Shown here: positions 16,901 to 28,209 of the stretch, piece after piece | Layout: every line of letters starts with the position of its first letter | Position numbering within the stretch: position 1 is the first letter of the stretch | Assembly: GCA_037447605.1 (NCBI GenBank) | Contig: CM074814.1 | Coordinates: 439,616 to 483,796, forward strand | From: Zygnema circumcarinatum | Taxonomy: Eukaryota > Streptophyta > Zygnematophyceae > Zygnematales > Zygnemataceae | Reading direction: 5' to 3' | DNA: 44,181 bases | Made by a program: the position numbers and the translations under genes | Notes under the pieces: generated by a model | The model's database searches: none | The model's input: only the letters and a program-made list of their open reading frames with translations | What the model was told of the DNA's origin: nothing

Positions 16901-19790
16901 ATCACATTGCCTGAGGTTATTACTAAATTTTCTATTTTTTTGCTATGATCTGGAATACTAATAATTTTATTTGCTGCATTACTTGGAAATCCGGCGACAG
17001 GAAAACCCTCTACAGCTGCCACTCCCAGAGTTGCCAGCTGGCAACATGACATCACTCCCGCAATCTGACGAATAATCTGCACAATGGGGGAAAACTTTTT
17101 TTAGGTGTTTCGGGGGTAAAGGAGGTATCAACAATTGGGCTATAGTTTATTGTTTCCAAATGAAGCAGAGGTTATAATTTTATTTGTGCTTCACATAAGA
17201 AAGAAAAACATTTCATTCCACTCTATATTCTTCCCGCATTATGTCTCCCTCTCCTTGCTTCTCTACATCCCTCTCCCTCCCATCTGTCTCCATCTCCACA
17301 ACTTCTCTCCACGCTCACTCCCCCCCTCCAGTTCCCCTCTCCCTCCTTTCGTCTCCCGGCTCTCCCTGTCTCTCTCCCTCTCCGCTCTTATACTGTCCCG
17401 TTCCCTCTCTACACACCCGGAACCCACCTGCATAGCCCATCCTGGCCATATCTTCTCTTTCCCCCCTCCCCCTCCCCTCTCCCCCCCCCCTTCCCCCCCC
17501 TCCACCTTCCACCTTCCCCCTCCCCCTTCTCCCCTTGCCTCACGCCTCTCCCACCTCCTCGCCACCTCCCCCCCCGCTCCCTCTCTTTTCCTTTCGTCTC
17601 CTCTCCTCTCCTCTCCTCTCCTCCCTTTCCTCTCCCTCCCCCACTACCAAAGGCAGACCCACCTGCACAGCCCATGCGGGAGCGCAGCCCAAGACCTGCA
17701 CTACCTCTCTCCCTCCCGCTACCGCCATCGACCTCCGCATGGCTGCCACGTGTCCACTCGTTTTCGCTCCTTCCGAGCCCTGCTTCTGCCCAGGTTCAGA
17801 ACTCGCACTGAACTTTTCTGGCCATGCAAGAAGCTCACTTCGAATATTGGCTTCCAGAGCCTGAAGAAAGCGCAACACAACACAGACGGCAATATAATGT
17901 ACCTATGTAATATCTCTCTCTTTCTCTCTCTCTCTCTGTCTCTCTCTCTCTCTTCCCCACTCTCGACGGGGTACATTGTTGAAGTGACATTTAAACGAAA
18001 TATGATGCAAGTGAGGGAATGCAAGGGAGTGCGGGAGGGGGGAGGCAGAAAGCGAGAGAGAGCGAGAGGGGAATGAAGATGTGCAAAAACCCGAAAGTTC
18101 CAAAGGTCCGAAAAACCAAGGACCCCCCTAAATTATAAACCAAACACTACAAAACCCAAAAAACAAAATCGAGAGATAATCAATATCTTGTGAAAAGAGG
18201 ATACTTGGTCGAGAAATTTAGTGTACCGACCATGCTGTTTTCAAAAGCGGAGGGCGGCCCGGAAACCAGCAGAGGGAGCCTCGCCCTGCTGGCAGTGGTG
18301 ACGTCACAGCGGTAGGCCGCACTCCCTCTCTTCACGGCCTCTCCCGCCTCCTCCGCTGTCGGCTGAGGAGCGCTGCGCCCCTACTCGGACTCACCTCAGC
18401 ACTCTCTCCCTCATCCTCTCTCTCCCTTTCCCGCTCCCTCTCCCTCTCCCGCTCCCTCTCCCTCTCCCTCCCCCTCTCGATCTCCCTCTCCCTCTCCCTC
18501 TCCCTCTCCCTCTCCCTCTCGATCTCGCTCTCCCTCTCCCTCTCCCTCTCCCTCTCCCTCTTCCTCTCCCTCTCTTTCTCCATCTCTCTCTCGCTCGATC
18601 ATTCGATCTTTTTCTTTTTGATGTCCTATTTTAAGTTTTTACTGCAACTGGAAGCAAGCCATTAATGCAATGCGAGGGGTGAAGCAAACGATGCTGTCAC
18701 TTCCTATATGCCTCTCCTTACTCCCCTCTCCCTCTCCCTCTCTCTCGCCCTCAACTCCTCCCATCCCCTCTCCACCTTCCTCCTCCCTTGTCATTAGAAT
18801 CCCAAAAGAAGTTCAAAGTGGAACTCATTTCAGTTATAAAGTAGGCTCGAAATGCAATTTTTTTTCGCACCTTCCGTGGTGAATAAGCTGAAGAGTTGCC
18901 ACCTGCTTGCCACCCCCTCACAAGAAAAAAAAAAAAAAAAAGGGGGGGGGGGGGGGGTAAAAATCAAAGTGTCTATTGTAAATCACAATATTGTCGGAGA
19001 ATTTTTTACGGAAAAATCCTTCTACCTCTAAATGGGGGAAGAAAATTGCAATTTCTGTTTGGAAAAAAGTGTTTCGTTTTGAGAATGAACTCGTCTCACC
19101 TCAGATCTGAGGAATGAGTCCACGCCATTGGTGAGTGCCTGAAGGCTTCCAGGGCTCTGCAGAGGAAAAAAATCAATACAAAGTAGTTGATATTTTCCCA
19201 CAAAAGGCTGACTTAGTTAGAAAACAATTCGCGCTTCTACCGCTAATGAAGAATCCGTCCAGAACACAACAGCGGCTAACGAACCGCACCCGCACATGCA
19301 TACACACATGCGCAGCCCATCACATAACGATTCAAATTCACATGCATGCGAACATCAACAAGCACTTGGACAATATGCATGTCCATATCCCATACATATG
19401 CATGCTCATCCATGTGCAAATGCACATACACATGCACATGGCCATACCATTCACATGCACATGTACATGCATGACATGACTGTACACACGCATGCACATC
19501 CCATAAAGACATACATATCCCACAGCTACTTGTGCACATATACAAGCACATGGGCATGAGCATACGCATGTGCATGATTCATGCATCTGCACATGCGCAT
19601 CAAAACCTTCAAACAGCACCATGAGAGGAGCAGCAGTGAGATCATCTTACCACAGCAGAGGCGTCTCCTTGCAGGAGGAGTCGGAAAGTGACTGCATTTG
19701 AGCATATTCTCACTTCAGCGCTCGGCGAGACGCCGCCTGCAGGCCGCCCCCTGTCAGCCATTGGACGGCCTGCGCTCAAATCCTGCTGCT
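13925..19790 (-). CDS. ARID5: ARID + PHD chromatin reader, ARID5-like; N-terminus not found
   Basis: Minus-strand exons: 19790-19651, 19156-19100, 18362-18231, 17860-17663, 17076-16798, 16605-16558, ~16347-16252, 15766-15629, 15358-15260, 14958-14858, 14314-14224, 14017-13925 (stop). All junctions keep phase; only the acceptor of the seventh is weak. The ARID domain reads [46 protein letters not shown]. The PHD finger follows: [17 protein letters not shown], then MCPRC. Arabidopsis ARID5 (At3g43240), as I recall it, has the same blocks and is an ISWI-complex subunit that binds AT-rich DNA and H3K4me3. Earlier exons also match ([38 protein letters not shown]). The conserved ~200+ residues expected before the first exon were not found. 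Translation may start at ATG 19761, or from a candidate mini-exon 20372-20345. Introns are packed with purine/pyrimidine tracts. Confidence 0.88.
14096..14830. repeat. Purine and pyrimidine tracts in the last ARID5 introns
   Basis: 14096-14200 is GGGAGAG-type on the plus strand, in the last intron (14223-14018). 14450-14830 is CCCTCTC-type, in the intron between the exons at 14858 and 14314. The sense strand is pyrimidine-rich in the first and purine-rich in the second. Confidence 0.85.
14978..15110. repeat. TTCAGTTCAGTT-type degenerate repeat in an ARID5 intron
   Basis: Tandem degenerate copies of GTTCA and GTTCAGTTCCGTTCAGTT in the intron between exons 15260 and 14958. The same motif family appears in introns of the CCT, ARF-GAP and SDR genes of this window. 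Confidence 0.75.
15775..16195. repeat. Paired GA and CT tracts within one ARID5 intron
   Basis: 15775-15935 is GGGAGAG-type and 16015-16195 is CCCTCTC-type on the plus strand, both inside the intron between exons 16252 and 15766. The two are largely complementary, so the intron RNA could fold back on itself and bring the splice sites together. Confidence 0.75.
16340..16555. repeat. C/T-rich tract in an ARID5 intron
   Basis: CCCTCTC/CCTCC-type sequence on the plus strand (purine-rich in sense) just upstream of exon 16347-16252. It leaves that exon without a normal pyrimidine-rich acceptor, the reason its 5' border is uncertain. Confidence 0.8.
17225..17660. repeat. C/T-rich tract in an ARID5 intron, with partial exon-end copy
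   Basis: Fills most of the intron 17662-17077. Near 17424-17447 the text CCCACCTGCATAGCCCAT resembles the exon end and donor at 17658-17676 (CCCACCTGCACAGCCCAT on plus). It looks like a small duplication of a splice-donor region. Confidence 0.7.
18400..18595. repeat. TCTCCC hexamer-like tract
   Basis: Nearly pure TCTCCC/TCCCTC repeats on the plus strand, in the ARID5 intron 19099-18363. In sense it is GGGAGA and ends close to exon 18362. Confidence 0.9.
18925..18957 (+). repeat. Poly-A followed directly by poly-G
   Basis: A run of 17 A followed by 16 G, inside an ARID5 intron (sense: C16 then T17). Such adjoining homopolymers are error-prone, so exact lengths may be wrong. Confidence 0.85.
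19290..19610. repeat. CATGCACATG-rich alternating tract
   Basis: About 300 bases dominated by CATGCA, ACATGC and CACATG, i.e. alternating purine/pyrimidine with many ATG and CAT. It lies in the ARID5 intron 19650-19157. The open frames rich in Met, His and Cys here are by-products of the repeat. Confidence 0.8.
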
Positions 19791-20077
19791 CTGAAACCAA
19801 CATCCGAAAAAAAAACAGTACCGCAGATTTCAGTTATTCAAAATTCTGTGAGTGAAACGAGGTGGAAAAAAGCCGAAAATTTCCCTTTCACTAGCATGAA
19901 CTTTTTTTTTTTTTCTTTCCTCTACTTTTTAAATTTCTCCAGATAACGTTTCGAAAGAAATAGACCGCAATTCTCTCGCAGTGCAATATACGCAGAAACA
20001 AAGAGAAATTAACGAAGCAGAGTGCAGACTGTTTGCTTATTCAGTACTGTACAGTACCTTGGGGTGAGGGCGGCAAT

Positions 20078-20106
20078 CTTAACCCTAATCCTAACCCTAA
20101 TCCTGG
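20078..20106 (+). repeat. Interstitial telomere-like CCCTAA units
   Basis: Four tandem units alternating CCCTAA and TCCTAA. The plant telomere unit is CCCTAAA, so this is a degenerate, shorter version and no proof of a telomere. Confidence 0.6.
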
Positions 20107-20639
20107 TCCAAGATATGCTCCCCTTCGCTCCCTGTAGAAATCCTGAATGAGCGAGCAAGTACAAGCTGGGCTCACTCCAATTGCAAAAAATTGCAACCTC
20201 CAACGGTCCTTTCCATGGTCCCGTTCCTCGTTCTACTCAGCGTGAAACGGCGCGATCTATGAAAAGTGCACTGCTGCTGTCGCTGTTCTGTTATTTTTAC
20301 AAACTGTTCACAAGGGACGACTGTACTGCAATTGTCGTACTTACCTATATCGTATCGTACATCCTTTAACATCGCAATGTATCGTTACGTATCGTATCGT
20401 ACTGAACACTTTCCAAGACTTTAAAATGCGTACTTTTATTCACCAAATAGGTCCTCTCAGCTTTGGAAAATTAATCGAACGAAAGTTTTTTCGTCAACAT
20501 TCGCGCTGAATAGTTATCGAAATACGTACTCTTTAAATAATCAATCGATATCAAGCTAGAGTACGTGTTCTGCCTTACCTGTTTCCACATCTCTTTCTGT
20601 TTGATACCTAAATTAAAGAAAAACTTTTTTTTCTTCAGT

Positions 20640-21010
20640 CGTACATGAACTTTTTTTTGTACAGTACTGTACGCCACCAATCAGATACAGTACTATACAG
20701 TACAGTAATCGGTCAACGTTTCGTACGGACGTGAGACCGTACCGTACGAAAAAGGGCGTTCCAACCTCCAAGGCTTGAACGGTACCGTGCAACTGTCGGC
20801 CGGATCCGGATTCTCTTCAAAAGTGTTCACACTTGGCCCTCCTCCTGGATTTGCTTTGGGAATACTGTAGTCCAATTTGGTCCTGACGTGACGAGTTCCG
20901 ATTTGATGAGTTCACGCCGACTGCGCTTTTTGGAAACGTTGAAATCTAGCCGTACATGTACGACACCGACTTTATCACCGACAACAATGTACGAAAAAGA
21001 GCCGTACGAA
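20640..21010. repeat. GTAC-rich palindromic region
   Basis: Dense TACAGTAC, CAGTACTGTAC, CGTACGAAA and CGTACATGTACG palindromes. Similar text occurs at 5755-5950, 12050-12510 and 28920-29010. It could be remnants of one repeat family; GTAC is also the core site of SBP-box factors. Confidence 0.6.
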
Positions 21011-21689
21011 AGCGATCTTGCTTTAACTGACTGCCACGTGCCCCACCGACTTTTGACAAACCCCCCTGGTGGCTCCACGTGTCCAACGCACGACATCCAA
21101 AAAAACGACAAAAGGTCACAAAAAACAAGTGCACAAGCGACAAAAAAGTCTTTCAAGATGTAGACGTGATTTTCTTCGTTTTTTTTCTTTTTTTTTTTTA
21201 AAGAAGACGAGGAATTCGGATGAGCCAAAAATAAGATTCGATTCTGCGGTTATTCGAATCTAAAAATGGGGCGACTGCTGACTCAGCCCATACGGTCACT
21301 GAGCTGTTACGACAGGTGCTGGCTCGAGATTGGATGAGAGGACGTGTGTGGTCCACAAGCGCCCCACCGTAGGATCTTGCCACGTGGACAAGATCTAGCA
21401 AAATCGTGCCCCCGAGGCCGCCACGCGCGTCGCTTTTTGCACTTTTTTACCGCAACGGGCAGCAGAAAAATCATTTTTTCACAAAAGGGCGAAGACGGGC
21501 AAATGAAATTTACTTCCCTGAACCCCGAAATCGTTTCGGAACCTGCCCGCGTGAATCCCGCGGCCAATAAGACGCCCGGGCGGGCCCAAAAAACGGTTTT
21601 GTAGGCCTGCCCGAAATAAATCTTGCTCGCGCCGTATCCTGCCCTGATTTCTTGAACCCCACGAGTTCGATCTTTTGCCCGCCGTATAT

Positions 21690-21800
21690 GGGGTATAGGA
21701 TGGCATGATGCATGGCCCGAGCCATCCATCCCCATGGGATGCCCGGAGTCCATGATGCCATGGACATGGCATGGCATGCATGGCCATGGCATGGCCAGCC
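21690..21800. repeat. CATGG/GGCATGC palindrome cluster
   Basis: Repeated CCATGG, GGCATGCATGGCC and GCCATGGCATGGCC dyads in about 110 bases, able to form several alternative hairpins. Confidence 0.7.
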
Positions 21801-22034
21801 GGGGGCGTCCCTGGAAGTTCAAGAACAGCAGGCCTTGGAAGGAGCGTTCTTGGAAGCCATCGCTGCTTGCAGGGCGCAGCGCAGCTGTGGAGGGCGGAGG
21901 TTTAGGGTTTTGGAGCGCAGCTTGAACGGCTCTGGGGACGGGGGAGGAGGCGAAGGCGGCGGGGAAGGAGGAGGGCAGGGTTCAGGAGAGGTGTCTTTAG
22001 GGTTTCTTGGCAGAATTTGAGGAAGTGGGAGGGG

Positions 22035-22385
22035 AGGAGCACGGGGGAAGCGGGAGGAGGGTGGAGGGAGGAGCGGGAGGGGGAGAGGGGGAAGGTGGAG
22101 GGAGGGAGGGAGGAAGGGAGGGAGGGAGGGAGGCAGAGAGGGAGGGAGGGAGAGAGGGAGGGAGGGTGGGAGGGTCGAAGGGAGGGAAGAAGACGCGGAA
22201 TAACGGAGATAGGTGGGTAAGGGAGAAGCAAAGGAGAGTACCTTGCAGAGTGCGGGCGGGTTAGAGAACTCGAGTGAGGGAGAGGGAGAGGGAGGGAGAA
22301 AGGTGGGTTGAGAGGGAAAGGGAGAGGAAGAGAGCCAGGGGGGAAGTGAAAGGCAGAGCGAGAGAGAGAAAGAAAGAGAGAGAGG

Positions 22386-22416
<31 letters not shown>
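22035..22416 (+). repeat. GGGAGG tract passing into an (AG)n leader
   Basis: GGGAGGGAGG-type sequence up to about 22330, then GAGAGA up to 22416, fifteen bases before the CCT gene ATG. Low-complexity frames on both strands here are not genes. Confidence 0.85.
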
Positions 22417-22430
22417 CTTGTTATGATTTG

Positions 22431-25400
22431 ATGGTCTCTATGTCTGGAGATAGCGACTCGTACTTCTCCCAAGCCGACCACCAGCTGTTCTTTTCGGAGA
22501 TCAGCAGCCATGGCGTCGACCTCGACTTCGAGCAGGAAATCTTCGCCTCCTCTCCTCCGAGCCTCCACAACGCGGAGGGGGACTTGGGGGTACGCCTGAC
22601 GGACCCCTTATCCCGCATATTTAGGCATTCAAGCGCATGCTGTAAAGCAGAGCTCATGCGTTTAGCATGAGGACGTTTAGCCATAATGCCGACGCTTATT
22701 GAAGGAATGTTGAATTTGCGCTCAAGGATGTCGGGCGAGGGGAAGGCAGAGAAGGAGAGAGAGAGGGTGGGGGTATAGGGTGGTGGAGATAGGGTGGGGG
22801 TGAGAGTTGCCCGAGAGAGAGAGGGTAGGGAGGGTTGCAGAATTCTGCAGAGTGGTGTGGGAGAATAAATTACAGCTTGCCGAGTGAAGATAGAGATAGA
22901 ATTTCGACCCACAGCGGAGCTTTTTGTGGAGGTTAAAGCATTGGTTTCCTGGCTACAGAGTGCCGTTCCATGTAGTTTCAGTCTCTTTCGTAGTCCCGGT
23001 ATCTGTTTCAGTTTCGGTTCCAGTTCAGTTGAGCTTGCGAAGGCGTGTTAGTAGTGTCAAGTTTCTTATAAGGACATTCTTAGCTGTCCTGTCTTATCAT
23101 GTTAGAGCGGGACTGCAAACTTCTGTTGAATAGGGTGGAGAAGATTGCAAGAGGAGTTTGATGACACTCATGTTTGCTCTGGCTGAGAAGATCAGTGGTT
23201 GCAATTTGTCGAGGAACATGTTCTTCCCATGTGTCTGTTGGAGGGTACAGACACAGCGAGAGGGACAGAAAATGGGGGAGTGAGGGAGAGGGATGAACTA
23301 GGGCAGTTCAAGACTTCAGCAGTATTCTGTATTGAAGGCTAGGCATTTAAGCAGTTCCGGAAGGGTTGTTGTGTATATTCGACTTCTGTTTTGACCTATG
23401 AAGTTTCTGATTAGCTCATGTAGTCTAATTGTCTTGGTAATTAGGCAAGATAGCTAATGTTGTTCAACCCTACGAAAAAAAGAAAGGAAAGCAGTTCAAC
23501 AACGATGGAGGCAATCATTCAGAAAGTGGAACTCTTCATTCGTACCGCTCCCATCGCATCTGTCTCGGCACCCCCCTCATGTTTCCCTCTCATCGTTCAT
23601 TCTCCCCTTCTCTCGCTTATCATTTCACTTGCCTCTCCCTCTCTCTCTTCCTCCATCTCCCTCTTCTTGTATTGTCCTTTCGCTCATACTTCTCTAATTT
23701 TCTGTTGCAGGATTCCACATTCGACGATATTTCAGGACCCGACGATCTCATCGTGTCAATCGATGACGATGTCTTTAAGCCCATGGATCCGAGCGATTTC
23801 GGAGACTATGGTCGGGTGGGGGAGGAAGATGTCCTCGACTCAAAGGTCGATATCAATAACAATATGAGACATTCAAATGTTGCACAGAACGTGTCCACTA
23901 TGGAGCTCACTTCTCCCCTCTCGACTAGAGGGGGAAATTCCATGGAAAGCATGGCAAGCTTGATGGAAAACCAGTCCAATCCTGCAGTCCCCACGCTTCC
24001 GACATCCTCTCTCCCTCTCCCCTCTCTACCTCCCCCTCCCATCCCCCAAACCCCGATTCTGCAGACGCACATTCCTCCTGCCCCTGTTCCCACTGCGGGC
24101 TTTCATCACCCGACCTCACTCATGCCCTCCTCCCAGCTCTTGAACGGAAGCTTCCAAGCAGGCTATTGCCCGGGCCAGATGACTGTGCAGTATGTGGTGG
24201 CGCAGCCGACCATGGTCGACAGCGCGAGCTATGCACAGATGGCTATGGGGATGTCGACAGCGCCGGCGAGCAGTAACGCAAACGGAGGATCTATGGCAGC
24301 GAATACGCTGTCGTCAACGAACCTGAATCTGTCCGGCATGGAATCGCAGAGCCAACAGCAGCAGCAGCAGCAGCAGCAGCAGGTGATGCAGATGCAGATT
24401 CCGCAGCATCTTGTAGCTCAAATGATGCCTCAGCAGATGCTGCAAGTGATGGGGCAGAAGGGGGGCGGGCAGCAGAGGATGTTGCAGCCGATGGGTCAGC
24501 AGATTCTTGGGCCCTTAGTGCAGCAAATGCCTCAACAGATGGTGCAGCAGATAGGTATAGTGCAGCAGATGCCTCAGCAGATGATGGGGGCCCATATGAG
24601 GCAGCAGGTGGTGCAACAGATGGTGCAGCCCATGGTGGGAGCTATGCCCCAGCAACTAGTAGCATATGGGCAGGGCATGGCCATGCCCATGCAGGCATCC
24701 ATCCCCATGCCCATGATGGGCCACATGCATGGACCTCTCCCTCTTTTCGATTGCGGGAAGGGGAAGACGAGAACCACTCAGAGGGGAGGGCAGTATGCTT
24801 TGATAAGCAATCCCAGAAGGCTCACTCCCATAGCTCCCAGCCCCCACCAGCAGATGACTAAGCCGGTGGTTAAACTTCAGCCGCAGCTCAAGCAGCAGCA
24901 GAAGCAGGCAGATTCCCAGCAGGCTGAAAGGTATGTGCAGAAGAATTCGTCTCCTACTCCTCATCAGTCAGCTCTTGATCAGACAAATTCTGCTCAGCAA
25001 ACGGCTGCTTTGACAAGAATTTCGGAAGGAAGTAGTGGAAGGGAGTATGCCCAAACATCGGCTATGCAGTCAACAGAAACGTCAAAGCAAAATTCTTCTC
25101 CACCAGCACCCTCTCTAGCAAACCCTACCCACATCCCAGGTCAATCAATGGGCCAAGTGGCATCACCATCTGCGGCCATCTGTCCCTCAGATCTCGATCA
25201 GTCTACTGTTCCATGTAGCCCAAACCAAAGTGATTCCCTAGATAGGCTGGGAGGAAGCAGCAGTCAAGCAGGAGTGCAGCAGTTGCAGGTGAAAACAGAG
25301 GATATGAAATCAGGGCATTCTTCTCCTTCTCTAGGAGGAGGAGGAGGAGGAGGAGGAGGAGGAGGAGGAGGAGGAGGAATGCAGATCGATGGAGAGATGG

Positions 25401-27539
25401 ATGAATTGAGACCTCTCCCTAGTGGCCTACCTCCTCCTCCTCCCCGTTCCTCTCTGATGCAGAGAAGCTTTAGCAGCCATGCTTTAGGGCAGCTCAGGAC
25501 GCTTGCTCCGGCTCCTTCTTTACCTGAAAGTGGGGCTGGAGGACCCTTTCAAAGTTTTACACCCTCAGAAGCATCTGCTAGGGGGCCTCTCCCTGCCCCT
25601 TCTTCAAGAATTCCGTCCCAAATGGGCGAGATGAATATGAGGCCTCTTCTACCCGTGGTGGGAGGCATGCGGAGAGTTCACAGCACAGGAGATATTCAGG
25701 TGCAGTCTTTTTATATTTGCCTTTCCCACTCAATGTGCTTCTTTCTCTTTTTTTCTTTACTTGAGAGCGGGCTTTGAATGTTGGTGTACTTTACTTCTTC
25801 TTATATCCCTGCTCTACACTCGCTTCCAATGCACTTGATAGGCTGCGAAAATGTCAAGGAACGTTCAGACTGCACATGTCTATGTATATGTAATTATTCA
25901 TATATTTATGTTCTTGTCCTTTTTGTCGTATGGTCACCAGACGCTGAGCGGAATGCACATGAATTTGGGCATTCACGGAATGTCGCCAAGTCCTTTTGAG
26001 GAGGGAAGTTTCAAGATAGGGAGATATACAGTAGATGAGAGGAAGCTGCGCATAAGTCGCTACCGCCAAAAGCGATCTGAAAGAAACTTCAATAAGAAGA
26101 TCAAGGTTGGCAACTTCTCCTTCACTTTTGCAACATGACTACTTCGTTGATTCCCCCTCTCCCTCTCTCTTTATTTCTCTCTCCCTCTCTCACTCTCTCA
26201 CATGTCAAGGAGGCGATTGGGAGCAAGCAGTGCTCTCGACTTGGTAATGAAGGATGTTGTGTTCAGAGTGTTTTTTAGGGGGGGTTTTTTCTTTTTTTTT
26301 TTGGGTTTGAAAGGGGAAAATGATCTGAGTAACGAGCTATGTAGTGATTTGGATTTTGCAGTACGCTTGTCGTAAAACGTTGGCCGATAGTCGACCAAGA
26401 GTTCGAGGGAGGTTCGCGCGGAATGATGAGGTGGATGATGTAAGCGCCTCTGAACATCATGTTTCATCTCTTTTGAAACAAAGTTGTGATTACACTTACA
26501 GTATTGGTCCTCATATCATCTTTATACATATTTCACATTTGAAAGGACTGGACGAGGGGGAGGAGTAAGGGATAGGGGGAGTAGGAGAGGCGAGACAGAC
26601 GGACGGAGGGAGCAGGGGGAGAGAGAGAGAGAGGTGGGGAGGGAGGGAGGGGAGGAAGGGGAGAGGAGAAAGGGGGAGGGGGAGGCGGAGGTGGAGCAGA
26701 GGAGGGGCAGGGAGAGGATGGGGGGGGTGGTGGGGGAGGGAAGGAGGGAGGTGGGAGGAAGGAGAGGGAAGGGAGGAGCCGGGAGAGGGGAAGAGGGGAG
26801 AGGGTAGAGGGGAGAGGGGGAGAGGAAGGGTGAGAGGGACGGAGAAGGGAGAGTGTAGAGAGTAGAGGGGAGGGAGAGAGGCTGGGGAGAGAGGTGAGAG
26901 AGAAGCGAGAGTGAGCGGTGAGAAAGAGAAATGAGAGAGTGAGGTGAGGAAAGCTGATTTGGTGCTTGGAATATTGGTATAACGAATACGATTTAGGTGG
27001 CTTTTACTAAGTGTGCAGCATGTGTGGCTATGGATAGGGTGTTTTTCCTTATCTTTTGGAAAATTGATAGTGAATTTTGTTTGCTTCCTCACCCACAGAG
27101 TGATGCTGTCCTGGAGGATGATGTTCTCGAGGAGGATGAGGTGATGTTGGAAGACGACTCGGGAGAATATGGCGACATGGTGGGGGGCTCCCTGGGGCAT
27201 GTGGTCATGGGGTATGGCCATGGCATGCAGGGCATGATGGGGAATGGCATGCATCCAAGCATGAACCATGACTTAAGTAACGGATTAGGGAACAGGTACG
27301 GAAGCTGTCTTGGGAACGGAGTACAGACCGTAATGGGCAACGGAATGATGCCGAACGCAGGGAACATCTCGAGCGATGGCCAGGTCAGCAATATGATGCA
27401 GGGAGGACGGATACATGGGACGAATGGGATGAGCTATTCGGCTGGAAATGGCCCGAATATGGGAGGGATAGGGTATGTGGTCATGGCTCCTTCCATGATG
27501 GGGGGGATGAAGTTAGAGCCGGCAGCAAGTCAATGTTGA
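22431..27539 (+). CDS. CCT-motif-family transcriptional regulator
   Basis: Exons 22431-22589, 23711-25699, 25941-26105, 26362-26439, 27099-27539; all introns GT-AG and phase 0; 943 aa. The CCT domain is complete and split by the third intron: ERKLRISRYRQKRSERNF plus NKKIK, then YACRKTLADSRPRVRGRF plus ARNDE. The YACRKTLADSRPRVRGRF form, with no B-box or response-regulator domain, marks the CMF (CCT motif family) group rather than CONSTANS. CCT domains act in the nucleus and some bind DNA with NF-Y subunits. The N-terminus is acidic (DDLIVSIDDDVF). Exon 2 encodes a long Met/Gln/Pro-rich region with a Gln run (24354-24381) and a Gly run (25335-25377). After the CCT comes an acidic stretch (DDVLEEDEVMLEDD) and a Gly/Met/Asn-rich end. 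The start at 22431 is the first ATG after the (AG)n leader; 22440 is an alternative. Confidence 0.9.
26106..26961. repeat. CT, poly-T and GGGAGG tracts in late CCT-gene introns
   Basis: Intron 26106-26361 has a CCCTCTC stretch and a TTTTTTTTTT run. Intron 26440-27098 carries a GGGAGGGG tract from about 26555 to 26960 on the sense strand. The last exon follows an ordinary CCCACAG acceptor. Confidence 0.8.
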
Positions 27540-28199
27540 ACCTATGTTTAGGCGCGACGGACAACGGAAAACGGATGCATGGAACATAGAACAGGGAGGA
27601 GGAGAAAAAGTTGGAAGATTTGGGTTCGCAGGGAATAGCAACGTCTGACAATATGTTGTCATCGTGGATGACTCGTCAGGATGACCATGGAGTGGGATGG
27701 AGACATGGGCTGTTGTTTAGAGTGGGAACATCAAAGAGAGAGAGAGGAGGCTATCCCATGCTATGGTGGAGAAGGATGACCCCCTGTGGACGCATGTGTT
27801 TCAGTTCCGTTCGCCGTGAAACAGCAGCATAAAGAACCCCCCCGAGAAAAAGAAACAATTCCGTGTTCCCATGGAGAGAGAGACTTGGCGGTGGTTATTG
27901 CTTGTGTCTGTGTGAGGAAAAGGGTAACAGGGAAAGGGGTGTTCCACGCCTTTACATATAGATACAGAAATTCCATCTTGCTCGAAGAGCATGAGTTTTG
28001 TCAAAGCTACCTCTGTTTCGACTGAAGTCAGTGGCCTCATCCTTCTCATCCTTCTCAAGCTATAGAAACCATAAAAGCCTTTATACTTGTTCTGCATGTG
28101 GAGGATGGGTCCATGTGCATATATGCGAACATGGGGTGCTGCGAATGGGGACATTTCGGCTGCCAAGGGGGGAATTGGGGGGGGGGGGGGGGGGGGGGG

Positions 28200-28209
28200 N
28201 NNNNNNNNN
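28200..28209. other. Assembly gap (10 N)
   Basis: Ten N directly after a poly-G run of about 23 bases (28177-28199). The sequencing probably failed in the homopolymer, so the true size of the gap is unknown. Confidence 0.98.

Larger units (their letters stand above)
19791..22430. other. Divergent intergenic region between ARID5-like and CCT genes
   Basis: No secure coding exon. A possible ARID5 first exon is 20372-20345 (minus; MLKDVRYDI then GTAAGT donor, phase 1, which fits the exon at 19790), but it lies in TATCGTACAT repeats. Telomere-like CCCTAA units are at 20078-20106. TACAGTACTGTAC palindromes and CGTACGAAA motifs fill 20640-21010. CATGG-rich palindromic sequence lies at 21690-21800, and GGGAGG at 22035-22350. 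The plus-strand GA tract 22360-22416 abuts the CCT start and is probably its leader. Promoters of both genes must lie here. Confidence 0.5.

Noticed and set aside
19276-19622. Met/Cys/His-rich frames on both strands
   Set aside because: Products of the CATGCACATG repeat inside an ARID5 intron.
21307-22568. Long minus-strand frames upstream of and across the CCT start
   Set aside because: One is the antisense of the CCT first exon plus a GGGAGG tract; the other runs through CATGG palindromes. No ARID5 N-terminal blocks were found in them.
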